64,000 bases of DNA from Platycnemis pennipes (taxonomy: Eukaryota; Arthropoda; Insecta; Odonata; Platycnemididae): contig OW121849.1 of the NCBI GenBank assembly GCA_933228895.1, positions 40,022,354 through 40,086,353 on the forward strand, read 5' to 3'. Shown here piece after piece: positions 12,300-24,065 of this stretch. The first letter of the stretch is position 1, and every line of letters begins with the position of its first letter. The position numbers and the translations under genes are program-made. A model generated the notes under the pieces. The model did no database searches. It had not been told where the DNA came from and saw nothing but the letters and a program-made list of their open reading frames with translations.

Positions 12300-13564
12300 C
12301 TAGCTACCAAACTCTTTCTGGATTTGTTCCAACGTTTTACCTTTGGTCTCCGGTACCCAAATGAAAATCAGAAATGAGCCCAGCCCACAAAATATCCCGT
12401 AAAGCCAAAACGGGGCGGCAATCACCGTGGAGTTCTTCATCGTGTGAAAGGTTTTCGTCACCACGAATGCCATACTCCAGTTCATGAAGACAGCCCCAGA
12501 TGAGACAGCGCCCTTAGCCGACGGAGGCAGGAGCTCTCCAAGCATGGTCCAGGGAACAGGACCCGCGCCGATCGAGAAACACATGAGGTAGACGTAGATG
12601 CTCAGTAAGGGAAGCCAAGAGGCCTTGTTCGGGTACAGAGCGTGGAAGTAAATGGCGAGCATGATTTGACAAATGGCCATCCCGACGAATGAGACGATGA
12701 GGAGAACTCGTCTTCCAGTTCGGTCGATGATCGCCGCCGTGACCCCGGTCACCAAGCACTGCAGAACTCCCAGCACGATCGTGGCATTCTGTCCAGAGAG
12801 GACGGTCTTGGCCATGTTGAAGAGATGCTCCGAATAGAACATGACCACGTTTATACCGCTGACTTGCTGGAAGAACATGAGCATGAAGGCAGTGAGAGCA
12901 GCTCTCCGGGCAGGCTTGACCTTCATCACGCGAGCGAATGATATCTGTTCCGTATCCAGGGATTCCTGCATGTCCTCCAACTCCCGAGCAGGGTCTCCCT
13001 TCGGGCGAAACCAGAGGATGGCATTGGAGGCCTGGCTCATCCGTTTCTTCTTGGCCAGGAAATACGGGGACTCGGGTAGGAAGGCCATCGTGATGACGTT
13101 GATCCACGGCCACACAAGGCAAGCCATGCAGAGGAGTAGGATCGAGAAGAACTTACCCAAGACGTAGACGTAAAGTATCCCGATGGTCAACATCAGCTGA
13201 AACAGTGTGGACAGCGTTCCCCTCACGTCTGGGGATGAGATCTCGCCGATGTACATGGGAGCGGCCATGCAGGTGGAACCGCCCGCTACTCCGAGGAGCA
13301 ACCGGCCGGCGTACATCATGCCGACTTGCTTGGTTCCGAAGGCCAATAAGAACCATCCGATGGTGAAGGGAACGATTTGAATGAGGATGGTCGTGCGTCT
13401 CCCCAGTTTGTCCAGGAGGAAACCCGTGTGGAAGGTAGTGAAGGCGGCGCCGATCGTCAACGTGGAACCGATCCACGATTGTTGCTCCTCGTCGAAATCT
13501 AGTTTCGGAAGAGCCGGGGAGGTCCACCCTATTATGGTACCGAGAGCGAATGCACCGCATGCAG
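12300..13564 (-). CDS. Tret1-like: Gene B exon 2 (whole 12-TM body)
   Basis: Acceptor tttctttcccag|CT at 13565 gives a phase-1 entry. From there the frame runs to TAG at 12300-12302. The open frame extends a further 37 nt to an ATG at 13599-13601, but those residues (MYPTKLRCLSFP) come from intron and do not match the family. The helix-5 region, with KFFSILLLCMAC, contains a perfect GTAAGT (plus positions 13151-13156). Its length agrees with genes A and C, so I treat it as coding, not as a used donor. Confidence 0.92.
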
Positions 13565-16500
13565 CTGGGAAAGAAAGGCAACGCAGCTTAGTAGGATACA
13601 TTAATTTAGCAAGTTGCTCGCTTGATTGTTACGCATTATTTGTTTCACTTCAGTTTTGGTTTGGATTTCAGAATAAGGACATAAATTCGGATGGAGTACG
13701 TAGGTCCAATTGCACTCTGGCAAATGTTAACCATTATTTAAGGGTGAAATAATTTGGTCCAAGGCTTGGGTTCTAAAAAGCAAGTTGAGCAGTGGCTCAG
13801 CTAGTAAGAAAGATTGAGTTTACTTGGAGTATACTCGACTGTTCTCATATTTCGTTAGTTTAAACCAGACAGTATAGAACCAGTCCTAAGACTTTGAGAA
13901 ACTCAGATTACGGAAAATAAATGCTCGAAGTCATATTTGATCCATCAAATATCACATCGTGCAGTACCCACTGTATACTCATCATATATTTTTCCATAGT
14001 TTTCGAAACACTTTCATACACTTAAGAAGTCCTCATTACGGGGATATTTTAACTTCTAACACTAAAAAACGGCAGGCAAGAAATTATCAAATGGGCATCT
14101 GTTGTTGGAATTCGCCTGTCAACTCAAGCAAGAAGCTTGATAAAAATTATAATTGTTTACACTGAAGGAGAGGCCAGCGAGCGCAGCTCATTTCGATCAC
14201 TAAAAATATTTTAAGAAACTTTTATCACGACAGAACCACGTACGCCGCGAACCACCAAACACCGGTCCACAGTGAGATTCCTGATAAGATAGTGATCTCC
14301 TGTTCTAACATCCCATATTATTCCCTTCTTCCATGAAAAATGAAATTAGATAAGACCATACACTCCGGAAACCTTTGTTTCAACGTACAATCCATATCTT
14401 TTCTCATAAAGTGCGCCAATTATTTCAGCAATGCCAAGGAAGACATACACGTGGTCTTTCATATACAATGTCCAGATGGTCCTCTCAATGTGCTATACAT
14501 TTGTTTGAAAGCATTTTGAAACGAAAAGTTGGCCTGTCAAATATATTGGCGCATTAATTACCATCGCAGCTCCTCAGGTATGGCAGATGAAATATTACTT
14601 AATCAATAGTAGTGAATTTTTTGGAAATATGTGAATAACCGATTTCAATACAAGGGCATGTAGAATTGAACCACACTCCTGAAAATCAAAAGCAGTCATG
14701 CCACAGCACTCAATCGCAGCTAGTGTGGAACCAGAGAAATTAAAGAACTAATAATAGCTATCAGCCTGATTATAAATTTAATATAATCATAAAAAAGGAA
14801 AAAAACCTATCGGCATAGATATCAGCCGTGGAACTAGCATCTGAATTACGTCTCAAAACCCATGCTGAAGAACTTTTAAAACCTCTGAGATCTGTTTGAG
14901 AACTTCAATGTTAGAAGATTTGAAATCCACCGTTAAAATATGTACGGACATGAGCACGGGTTATCGTTATTACCTACGGTTAAAAGATAAAATTCTTCTT
15001 TGGTAATAGAAAGACACCCCGATTTATTAATAGTATTCGCTCCACACTCAACTCGCTGTGAACAGTTATTAAAGGACTTTCACCTATTTTTTTTGCCAGA
15101 GCAAATGCGGGTATCTTCATTATACTAGGGTGGCAACACTACTATGGGAACACAGGAGCGAGATGTGGATATTGTTTGATGGCTATGCGTAAGGCATATT
15201 GAGGCCGTACACGACTATCGCTTGAGTATCCAGTAGCTTTGTAATTTTGTAACGTCAGAGAGAGATACGTTGAGTCACTATTTCCATATGAATAGGATTA
15301 CACAATTAATAAGGGATTCGAAAATCCGGGAGGTTTGTGGCGGGAAAATATCACCAAGCAAATAGCAATGGCTAGCAGATCGGGAACCTGTTTTTCGGTG
15401 TTCCACTTGCCAAGTTTATGTCGCATATTATCATATACCAACGGTAATTTAACGCTTAATCCTAAGGATAAGGACGTAAAGGATACGAGGCTCACCCAGA
15501 AGTTATCGGTGCGTTTTACGTTAGGTACTGAAAATCCCGCAAGTAAAATTTTGACGCTATCCATTTACGAGTAAGGCTATCTACCTCCTAGAATTTTCAT
15601 TTAAATCGATTTTGAGCTGTCGAGTCACAAGTCTAAATTAATGGATGCTGGAATGTAATTTTCATGAAATTCCAAACTCATTCAAACCAATAAAACGAGA
15701 AGAATAGGGAGCTCAGCCTGGAAGAATCCCTGCGACCGCCTCAGCGTCTAAATCAGCTCACAGCTTATGAGAGAGAGCTTATAAGATTCAAAAGTATGTA
15801 TGTACTTGCAATGCTGCAACTCAATTGCGTGTTGTAATATACCGAGAGTTGCCCTCGGATTCCAATCGGATCATCTCACTACGAGGAGAAAGAGCAAAGC
15901 TATGATTACTGAGAGGGTGGACTTTGATACCCCCATTCAGATAATTGTATCGGATAAGAAAGAATCTGGAATCTTTAACGCTATCTCACGCAACAGTGTA
16001 TTACATAAATTATCGACCTTGCGAGCCAACTTGGAAGCCTCAGAATATAGTAGTCGACAAGAACATTGGTTTGAACATCCTCTAGTTAACCAGGATCAGC
16101 AAAAAAACTGTTCTATTATTATACTGACGCTGAGGAAATAGACTTAGTCGCGCGAAACATTTAAAACATGCATAGTTAAACTGTCTTCCCGACAGAAACA
16201 TAATCTCACCCGTGCGTCACTCGAAGGGTGTTCATACGGATGTCGGAGTTGTGAAATTTTCGGGATTTTGGATGGCAGTGTTTACTGTAGTGTTTGGCTC
16301 CAGAGTTCCTAGTGATTTTTCCGGAAAAGTAGAAGAAAATGTAATGAAGATTCTTATATTACTGACACACAGTCAGTCCCTATCAATGACATCAATTTTG
16401 GCAAACTTTCAAGAAATAGTGCAATAATATGCTTTAATCTATTTCTGGATCATTGGTGGAACCGGATGTGATTCAGAGATTTCTGCTAATTGAAGTAGGT

Positions 16501-19165
16501 TTTGATGAAGTGTCCTTAATCTGAGGAATTTTCCCTACTTTCAGGAAATAGTGCAATAATATGCTTTAATCCATTTCTGGATCATTGGTGGAACCGGATG
16601 TGATTCAGAGATTTCTGCTAATTGGAGTAGGTTTTGTTGAAGTGTCCTTAATCTGAGGAATTTTCCCTAACTACTCGTTTCATTTATTATTTCTCTCTTA
16701 TAATCAGAATATTTCAAATGTTTCAACACACTATCGAAATGCCTGTTTTTTTTTCCTGCCCTTGCATGCTTATTCAGCATTATTCATCTACATCTACATC
16801 TACACGATACCCTGCAAGCCACAAGCCAGGGTGTGTGGCAGGGGGTGAAGATCACCAAGCATGAACTACCGTCATGCAAACTAGCAACTATAGGGACTCA
16901 TGCAACTAGATTGTTAGCATCTATAGTATTTAAGAGATTAATACATGTATCATGCACTACAGACTACTCTAAAATATTTCACCTACCTACCTATCTCTTT
17001 GCTATGCTACCTATTCTGTTCTCTTATAGTGCGGGAGAAAACGCCATTTTGAATCTATCAGTACGATAATCTATCTCTCTAATCTTATTTGTCTGGTCGA
17101 ATCTAGCATAATATGCTGGTGTTTTTAATATGCTCCTAACATCTTCAGTAAAGTTATCCAATTTAAATTTCTCTAATAGATTTAATCTGTACTTAAACCT
17201 ACGCTCTGATAATGATTCCCACCCTAATTCTTGTATTAATTCTGAAACACTACTTAACCTATCGTAACACCTTTTAACGAACCTAGCTGCTCTGCGCTGC
17301 ACACTGTCTAGTTTTCTGATCAAACCTAATTCATTCGGATCCCATACACTGGCTGCATACTCAAGGTGGGGCCTAAATAGTGAAAAGTAACATCGCTCTT
17401 TTGTCTTCTCATAACATTTCCCGAGTAGGTACCTACTCTTTTTATAAATGTATCTAGCTTTCTCTTCGCTCGGCCGCATATTTCCCGGATGTGTCTTCCC
17501 CACGATAAATCTTTGGTGATTGTTACACCTAAATACCAAACGGTTTCAACGCTTTCGATCTTCGTGTTATTAATTTTATAGGATCGCTCTATCGAATTAT
17601 TCCTCCTCCAAAAACTGATAGCTGCACACTTTTTAAGGTTAAGTTCTAACTGCCATTTGTCGCACCACTCTTGAATTGGCCTCCGTTAACAGCGTACAAT
17701 ATCCTAATGCTCCCCACTGGTTTCTTTATTCGACTCCCATGAAGCATGATGGAAGTCAAATAGAGGTAGGTACGATTTAATATTAATGGTGCGTCGACGG
17801 GAGAGGTCATTTCGCACGTCAAATAGAGAAATTAAAAATGTAAAGATATGAATTACAACGATTTCGGCTCCGTCCGTCGTCGAAAACCTCATCCGATGCA
17901 CAAAAAATGAGAGGTTCCGATTATGAAATTAATAAATTCATACATTGTCAGTCAATCAGTGAATTGAACAAATTTCTTGGAAATTTCTTCAATCTTCTTC
18001 TTCATGGAAATTAATTTCCAATGCACGAAACAATGAGTAGGTACCTACCAATGTTCAATGCTCAATCTTAATCATTTTCGAACTAATTGTGTAGATAGCA
18101 TTGTTTTAAGTATGCTTAAAATGCATTCATCTCATTGTAAAGTCCTTTTAAAGTATGCTCCAATAGGTAAAACACATGTTAAAATCGTTTAAAATGAGGT
18201 GAATGCATTTTAAAACCATGATGAAATTTTAAATATTTCTAAAATTAGAAATCATTGGATTATAACACTTATAAAATAATCGGACACCTTCAGTAAGGAA
18301 ATAACACGAACAGCTATGTACCTACTTCCGTACGTAACTACTACCTCAATCGTAGCAGATAGACCGCGAAATGGAACCTCATTTGCGGCGCAGCATAGTA
18401 AGGCATAAATGTTTAAAAATCTAAGGAACCAAATATAACTATAATAAAAAGGTAAAGAAATCAAATTAATATTTACTGCATTTAATAAAGAAATTTGATG
18501 AAATTATTGAAAACTGACAAATCTCTTGATTTTTGCGAGCAACGTCCAAATCATTTAAAAATATGATTTACCTGCTATCATTTGCCTTATGTTAAAAATT
18601 GTTTTATATTTCGTTCAAAATACATGCAAAATATTCGCAAACGTACATAGGACCTTGAATAAATGTAGCATTAAGGTTTTTTTACGATTATTTTGAAATC
18701 GACCAGAAAACATTTCATGTATCAAATACATTCAATAAATAAGTGTCAAATACATTCTTTTGAAATGATTTTGTCAGCAGAGCTATTCAAACGGAAAATT
18801 CTTGACAAACATAACTGATTGCCAGGAAATGTAAAGTTTAATGACCTCATGGTGATCGCTCCAGTAGATAATAAAGCAAGAATAAGCTTGGCGTTACTTG
18901 TTACGGAGAGTTACTTCTTACTAATTTTTAAAGCTCATCTTCGTGTCATATCCTTAATTAGGACTGCTCAAAATAAAAATGAATACTGTACGAAAACCGG
19001 AAAAAACGTACCTGAGAAGCTTGCCATAATTTCATTAGACCTCTTTTTTATGAGGTCGGCAACACCAAGTTTTTCTTCTTCAGGCGTTACTTCTTCCGCC
19101 ACCTCCACTTCCACTTCTTCCTCGGGAGGAGCCTCCTCCTCTTGTACTTCTTCTGAGTCCTCCAT
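12300..19165 (-). CDS. Tret1-like: Gene B: Tret1-like sugar transporter with acidic N terminus, 2 exons, 472 aa
   Basis: Coding exons read as 19012-19165 and 12300-13564, 1419 nt in frame from ATG to TAG. The product is an MFS sugar porter expected in the plasma membrane. Motifs: DKLGRR (103-108), PESPYF (215-220), QQVSG (284-288), DRTGRR (332-337), GPVPW (386-390) and PETKG (456-460). The central loop has WFRPKGD where the other two genes have WLRG. Unlike A and C, the N terminus is a glutamate-rich tail of about 34 residues. The whole transmembrane region is one exon. The coding sequence is GC-rich, like gene A. Trehalose transport is a family inference; the divergent loop makes another sugar possible. 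Confidence 0.87.
16405..16669. repeat. Tandem duplication, unit 132 bp, two copies
   Basis: The stretch beginning CTTTCAAGAAATAGTGCAAT is repeated 132 bp later with only a handful of substitutions, out to AATTTTCCCTA. The two copies abut directly. It looks like a recent local duplication inside gene B's intron. Confidence 0.92.
16783..17700 (-). mobile_element. Non-LTR retrotransposon 3' fragment (CR1/Jockey-like), reverse transcriptase pseudogene
   Basis: Read on the minus strand, 17690 to 17024 encodes the C-terminal part of a non-LTR reverse transcriptase: WQLELNLKKC, then WYLGVTITKDLSWG, then after a frameshift near 17420 FRPHLEYAASVWDP, VQRRAARFVKRCY and LGWESLSERR. The 3' UTR with CCACACACCC follows, and the element ends in repeated TAGATG units (seen on the plus strand as CTACATCTACATCTAC at 16786). 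The 5' part is missing. The frameshift makes it non-functional. The clade assignment is by motif recognition only. Confidence 0.85.
19012..19165 (-). CDS. Tret1-like: Gene B exon 1 (acidic N terminus)
   Basis: 51 codons plus one base: MEDSEEVQEEEAPP, then a run dominated by E and V, then KLGVADLIKKRSNEIMASFS. The donor is CTCAG|gtacgt. Splicing to 13564 restores A-ACGAFALGTIIGWTSPAL, the expected helix-1 entry. The start is well supported, because an in-frame TAG lies two codons upstream of the ATG. About half of the first 34 residues are glutamate or aspartate, unlike A and C, so this N terminus is specific to this copy. Confidence 0.8.
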
Positions 19166-21760
19166 GCCTGCCTACATTAAAGGTTGGACATTAACTGAAA
19201 CGAGAAAAATAACTTCACGTAGGGGATTGCTCCATGCTTCATGACACAGCTACCTTGGCAACGAAATCAAAACAAACATTTTGTCAAATCTCGATGTATA
19301 TTATTCATTTTACATACAAATCAAAGGCGCAACTTTTTCCTCTTTCCACCGACCGCCACAAATTATGACGATGACCGATAAGTGCGGTTAACAAGCAAAA
19401 ATTCTGAATAGTAAAGATGATATCCTAATTCCTATTATAGTGGTATAAATGTCTTCTATGATACTTTCGCTGATGTAATATGGTTGCTCCAGGAAAAACC
19501 TCTTTTTTGACAGAAGTGATTGCGGGCCAAATATGACGCTGGGCAATCACGGAATTGGGTACTAACTACTTCTGAGGCAGGTGTGCTACTGTTGACGAGA
19601 CATTCTTGCATTCTATCATACAGCAGGGGCTTCCTGAAAATTTGAGAGCTGAGAATTGTAGCGATGTCATTAATCTCAAGTCGCTTCAGCATGATAAGTG
19701 GGGTCTGAAGAACGAAGGGTAACTAGAAAACAAAACACAAGATTGTGAAGTGCAGGGGCTGTAGTGTATGTATGCGAGCCTTTGAAACCAGTAGCTATGT
19801 CCTTAGAGGCAATCATAAGGGACATTAGGCTTGTCGTGTGGCCAGAATAAGGGCTTTCCGTACACAGGCTTCTGGTTTGAACCATTGCATTGGCAGAAAT
19901 TTTTGATTGGTGCAACAAATTCTTCGTTGCTTTCTGGAGAGTCCTTCAAGTTCATAAATTGTTCCGTCTGATGGAATGCGTAACTGTGGATTACTTGACA
20001 GCTTTTGTTCAGAACAGGCTAATGCTGACAATGAGGTGTATCTCTAAGGCTTTTCATGTGGGTATAGGAAATTGAAATTTTCTTCTTTTGGAATTGTTCA
20101 TGCCATCCTGAAGGCAAAAATGACATTAGCTGTCTGCTGCTTCACTGAAATGATTACTGCTTCAATCATTTGACGGTTACCCGAGTCCATAAAAGAGGAC
20201 AAAGAAAGAACATCTCTCTGGGGGATTGCATGAGGCTAAATGACTAACTCATAGATAAATAGATTCTGGTGCTACCACACGAGTGTCGTCAAAAAGAGAC
20301 TAGCATTTGGGTGATAATGGTAACATGGATATTCAAATGACTGTTGCCAATGATGGAAACATATCAGCCAAGTGTGTATGAATTAACAAGAAGTGAATGC
20401 TAAGTGACTTTTCACACTATTTATTTTAACTCTTCTGGTTTAAATGTCTACATGCCATTATCATGAGGTTCTCATTAATATGGAGAAATTCCACAAAGTT
20501 CGCTCTTCAACCATTAATTTTATTTTAAGGGTGTGGGAGATGTCTATAAAACTTCTTGGTGATGATGATTTTATTACTAATTAGGATGTCATGCATGTCC
20601 TTAATACAATTGTCGATATGCTATCTGCCAACCAATTGATTTTGAAAAGGTGTACAGTGCTGTTTGATGGGCAAGGTTGCAAAATTCTTGATTATGGCTT
20701 TATCAGCAATGTCGGAACCCCAAGCTCAATTTAGAGGGCATTTAATATAATTAGGATTTAGATGGAGAAATGGTCAACAATTATTTGTAGCGTGAAGGAT
20801 GCAGTCACTTGTATGGAAATAGTATCAATCTCTTTAAAAATGGGTTGGTAATGGACTTTTCATTTATTGATGAACATCTATGAATTTATTTAGAACTAGA
20901 AATTTCCATTCATCCAATACCTTCTGTGCTTGACGATCCTGTCGTTGAAGCTATTCCCTGTTATTCCAATGTAAACTGCCCAACTGCTATGCCACTTTGT
21001 ATACACCACTTTTCTTCCCCTAATCAATATTGTCCTTGCTATTCACAAGTTATTTTTGGAGTATTTGGTGCGTAAAATGATGTCTTACATCTGTTGTTGG
21101 GTAAAACTATAGCCACTCTACACGAGGTTTTGTCAATAGAGGGTAGTTTAAATTGCAAACCGAACCTCACTTCCCCCCTTCTCCTTGCCCACCCAACAAT
21201 CCATGTAACCCCCAGCCCACCTTAATTTTTGTCGTTGTTTTGTTATTTCTCACTGAACTTCCTCACCACTACTACCTATCTACTCATAAATTAAAAAAAA
21301 GCAAGCATTAGACTTGAATGTTTACATTCTGATCAACTTGGGTCACTCGGAGTACTAGGAGAGGTGCTATTTAATTAAACACTATTGCTACACCCAAAAA
21401 CATAAGCATTTCTTCTAAGTCTAGCAGTCAATTAATGAAAACCTAGAAAGAATATGAAGTTCAGGTAAAATATAAAAATTTCAAAAACTATCTTATTCAT
21501 TATGATATTACTCCAAATATTGTGAATGTGATTTGCAAATTTCTTGATATGAAGAGCCACTAAGTGTCAGTTCATAATTCTATTAACATCTTAAATGGGG
21601 AGGACAGACATTAACATTCTAAGTTTCACCAAAAGTGAAGAGTGCAAGTGGAAAGGAAAATTTTATTCCCCACTAAAGGGGTTAAATCAACATGAGAATA
21701 CTGTGGCTATAATGATTAACTGGACAATTTGTAATGGAGAAAGAGAGAAACAGAATGCTA
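19166..21760. other. Intergenic stretch upstream of gene B
   Basis: The part nearest 19165 should hold the gene B promoter, but no TATA box or initiator stands out. From about 19450 to 21100 the sequence looks like decayed repeat. Only a possible Penelope-like endonuclease fragment near 20880-21120 (minus strand) can be suggested. Confidence 0.5.
20880..21120 (-). pseudogene. Possible GIY-YIG endonuclease remnant (Penelope-like element)
   Basis: On the minus strand one frame reads GVYKVA and, one frameshift later, AVYIGITGNSFNDRIVKH. That is the order of the GVYKV and YIGxTGxSFxxRxxxH parts of GIY-YIG endonuclease domains at the C terminus of Penelope-like retroelements. Stop codons and the frameshift show it is dead. 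No reverse transcriptase part could be read beside it. The match is short, so it could be chance. Confidence 0.38.
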
Positions 21761-22688
21761 TACAGGGTTTGTCCCAAAAGTAATGCGTCGCATTAAAAAA
21801 AAAATTTATTGATCCAATTCGTACAACAGCCTAAAATTCTTCAAAATAATCTCCTTCCGCGTCGATGCACCTCTTCCAGCAGGTCTTCCATGGCCAGAAG
21901 GAACCTGGAACTCGTCTGGGGGAAATACCCTTGAGAAGCCTCGTCAAGGTAGCCTAGATGGTGTCGAAATGCGCACCTTTCAACTCCCTTTTGAGGCGGG
22001 GAAACAAAAAGAAGTCTGGTGGCGACAAATCCGGACTGTACGGCGGCTGTGGCAACATTTCAGTGTGCTGACTGGTCAGGTAGCGGGTGACAACGAAGGC
22101 GGTGTGTGCCGGTGCATTGTCATGGAGGAGTTTCCACAATCTCGGGTTGGACGCGGGCCACTCTGTGGGTTAATATCATGAGCACTGACTTGTAAAACTG
22201 AGCATTTACAGTCTCTCCAGGAGGCACGTACTCATGATGCACAATCCCTTTGGTGTCCAAAAAGACAATGAGCATGCTCTTCACCTTTTGATTTCCTCAT
22301 TCGAGCCTTCTTGAAGCACGGCGATGTCCTCTCGGCCCTCCAGGAACATCTTGTGCCATCGGTTTGACTGTGATTGGGAGAGGCAATCTTCCTCGAAAGC
22401 TTGCTGAAGCATTTGAAAAGTTTCCAGGGTCGTCTTTTTAAGTTTAACGCAAAACTTGATTTCCGCTCTTTGATCGAGAGATCGCTCCGTTTTTACCTCG
22501 ATGAGTTCACAATACAGGGGTTCACAAAATCACCCGTGCACAAACTCCAAGAGCTCGGAGGTGACTGGCACGCATATTGCTAGAAAGCTTAGACCCCCCA
22601 ACACCTACTCCAACTGGTCCAGTCGGTCTGTGACTTACAGTCGCCTCAGAAAAAAATGTGATGCATTACTTTTGGGACAAACCCTGTA
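21761..22688 (-). mobile_element. Mariner-family element, internally deleted, with 34-bp terminal inverted repeats
   Basis: Ends at 21761 and 22688 are inverted repeats starting TACAGGGTTTGTCCCAAAAG. They match over 34 bp with two differences and include TA at each edge, as expected for the TA target duplication of this superfamily. The minus strand shows transposase pieces: FCVKLKKTTLETFQMLQQAF and WHKMFLEGRED near the start, VFLDTKGIVHHEYVPPGETV with the first catalytic aspartate, and LLHDNAPAHTA with YSPDLSPPDFFLFPRLK, where the later catalytic residues lie. Helix-turn-helix text runs straight into the first-aspartate segment, so the linker is deleted. The element is about 0.93 kb against about 1.3 kb for a full mariner. 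Confidence 0.9.
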
Positions 22689-24060
22689 GGCTGGATGTGA
22701 CATAAAAAAGTGTATTGTTTCTTGGCTCCACCTAATTCTCCTTAAAAATTGCTAAAAAAATCCTCATGTCTTTACTTTCTTAGGACAAGTGCTAAAAATC
22801 AAATGGATCATTAAAAATACAACTCCCACTAAATACTAACTAATTCAATGTTACTCACTTTTATTTTACTGGAAGAACCTATCACATCAGTATCATATGC
22901 TATCTATACCTCACAGAAAACCATACCCTGATAGGCATGATATTTACAGAAAGAATTACATTTACCTTATAAAAATTGCCTCCTTACTCTCCTCTTTAAT
23001 TGTTTTCAGACATATTTGGGCCCATTTCTTTAAGTAAGAAGGTAAATACCAAAGTATATGGCTTTATGGGTTAAACAAATTTAAAGAACATGATTCCAAA
23101 TGATAATGCCCCTGTAAAATATAAGTAGGTACTGTTTTAGTTACGTAAGTAACTGTCATACATAAGTTATATAAGTAACTGTCATACATAAGTAACTATG
23201 AGAAAATAATATGGTGCCACAGAATATTTCTAATGTTTTAGAAATTACCTGAGATGGGTCGAATAAAAATTTCTCAAATTCAAATATCAAATTCGAATAT
23301 TAAATCATGACTTGAATATGTCGAATTTTGAATACCTCGAATACTAGAATTGCTATTGATGCACAAAATGTTATTCTGCAAATTAATTTATTGACTCTTG
23401 AAGTAAAAAGCTACAAGATTATTAAATTAAGGCATGTAATCTCCGTTTAAAAATGCTGAAAATATAATAAAATATTTTTTCTATCAATTATGTATCGTTG
23501 ATTACATTAACTTTCGTAAGCCTTAATAAGTGACCAGAAAGCATTAATATTCTGTTCAGTTTTGAATTATTATGGGATGAGAAGGTCTGTCCTTGTTGTA
23601 TGGTTTAATTTTGAAATTAAATAATGCGCTCTTGATGATTCCGGGTTCGTTGCTCATGATTCTGTCCTTGCTTGAATGTATGTGTAAGCTTTTGCAAGCA
23701 TCAAGTTTAAACATATCTGTTGAATTTATAGAAATTAAATGTCTACCGTGATGGGGCGACCTATTTCCTAAAAGTGTTTAGGAACCACTGACCATGCAAA
23801 ATGGCCATTTTTATGAGACAAATGTTCTCTGTACCTGATAATGGAATTACATTTTATTTGTCCAATGCATACTTCTTGGCTGGTGTAGCAACTTATTTTT
23901 TAATCCCAGATTTTTCTAATGGTGGAGATTTACCCTTGGGGTAACATAATGCATTGCATAGTGTATTGTGATTAGTGAATATTAACCATTGTCTGCTGCA
24001 ATCCTTTTCAGGTGTTTTAATTCCAGGTTGTATCATTGTTTATTTAAAGGTATGTTGAGT
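22689..24060. other. Intergenic, no gene seen
   Basis: AT-rich sequence. A short direct repeat (GTAACTGTCATACATAAGT twice) lies at 23150-23205. An AT-rich patch with repeated TTCGAATA-like words lies at 23270-23345. Nothing else is recognisable. Confidence 0.6.
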
Positions 24061-24065
24061 AGCCT

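Larger units (their letters stand above)
13565..19011 (-). other. Gene B intron (about 5.4 kb)
   Basis: Donor CTCAG|gtacgt at 19011 and acceptor tttcccag at 13565. The intron sits in phase 1 at the same codon as intron 1 of gene A and intron 2 of gene C. It contains a 132-bp tandem duplication (16405-16669) and a LINE 3' fragment (16783-17700). Elsewhere it is AT-rich with no recognisable gene. Confidence 0.78.

Noticed and set aside
12514..13581. Minus-strand and plus-strand frames of 108-202 codons over gene B exon 2
   Set aside because: They overlap the transporter frame, have compositions rich in R, H and P, and lack any domain.
13565..13601. ATG at 13599-13601 as the start of gene B
   Set aside because: It lies upstream of a strong acceptor and adds non-family residues. 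Splicing to 19012-19165 gives a better N terminus at the conserved intron site.
18819..19244. Plus-strand 141-codon frame with serine and threonine runs
   Set aside because: It is the antisense of gene B exon 1; the S/T runs mirror its glutamate codons.
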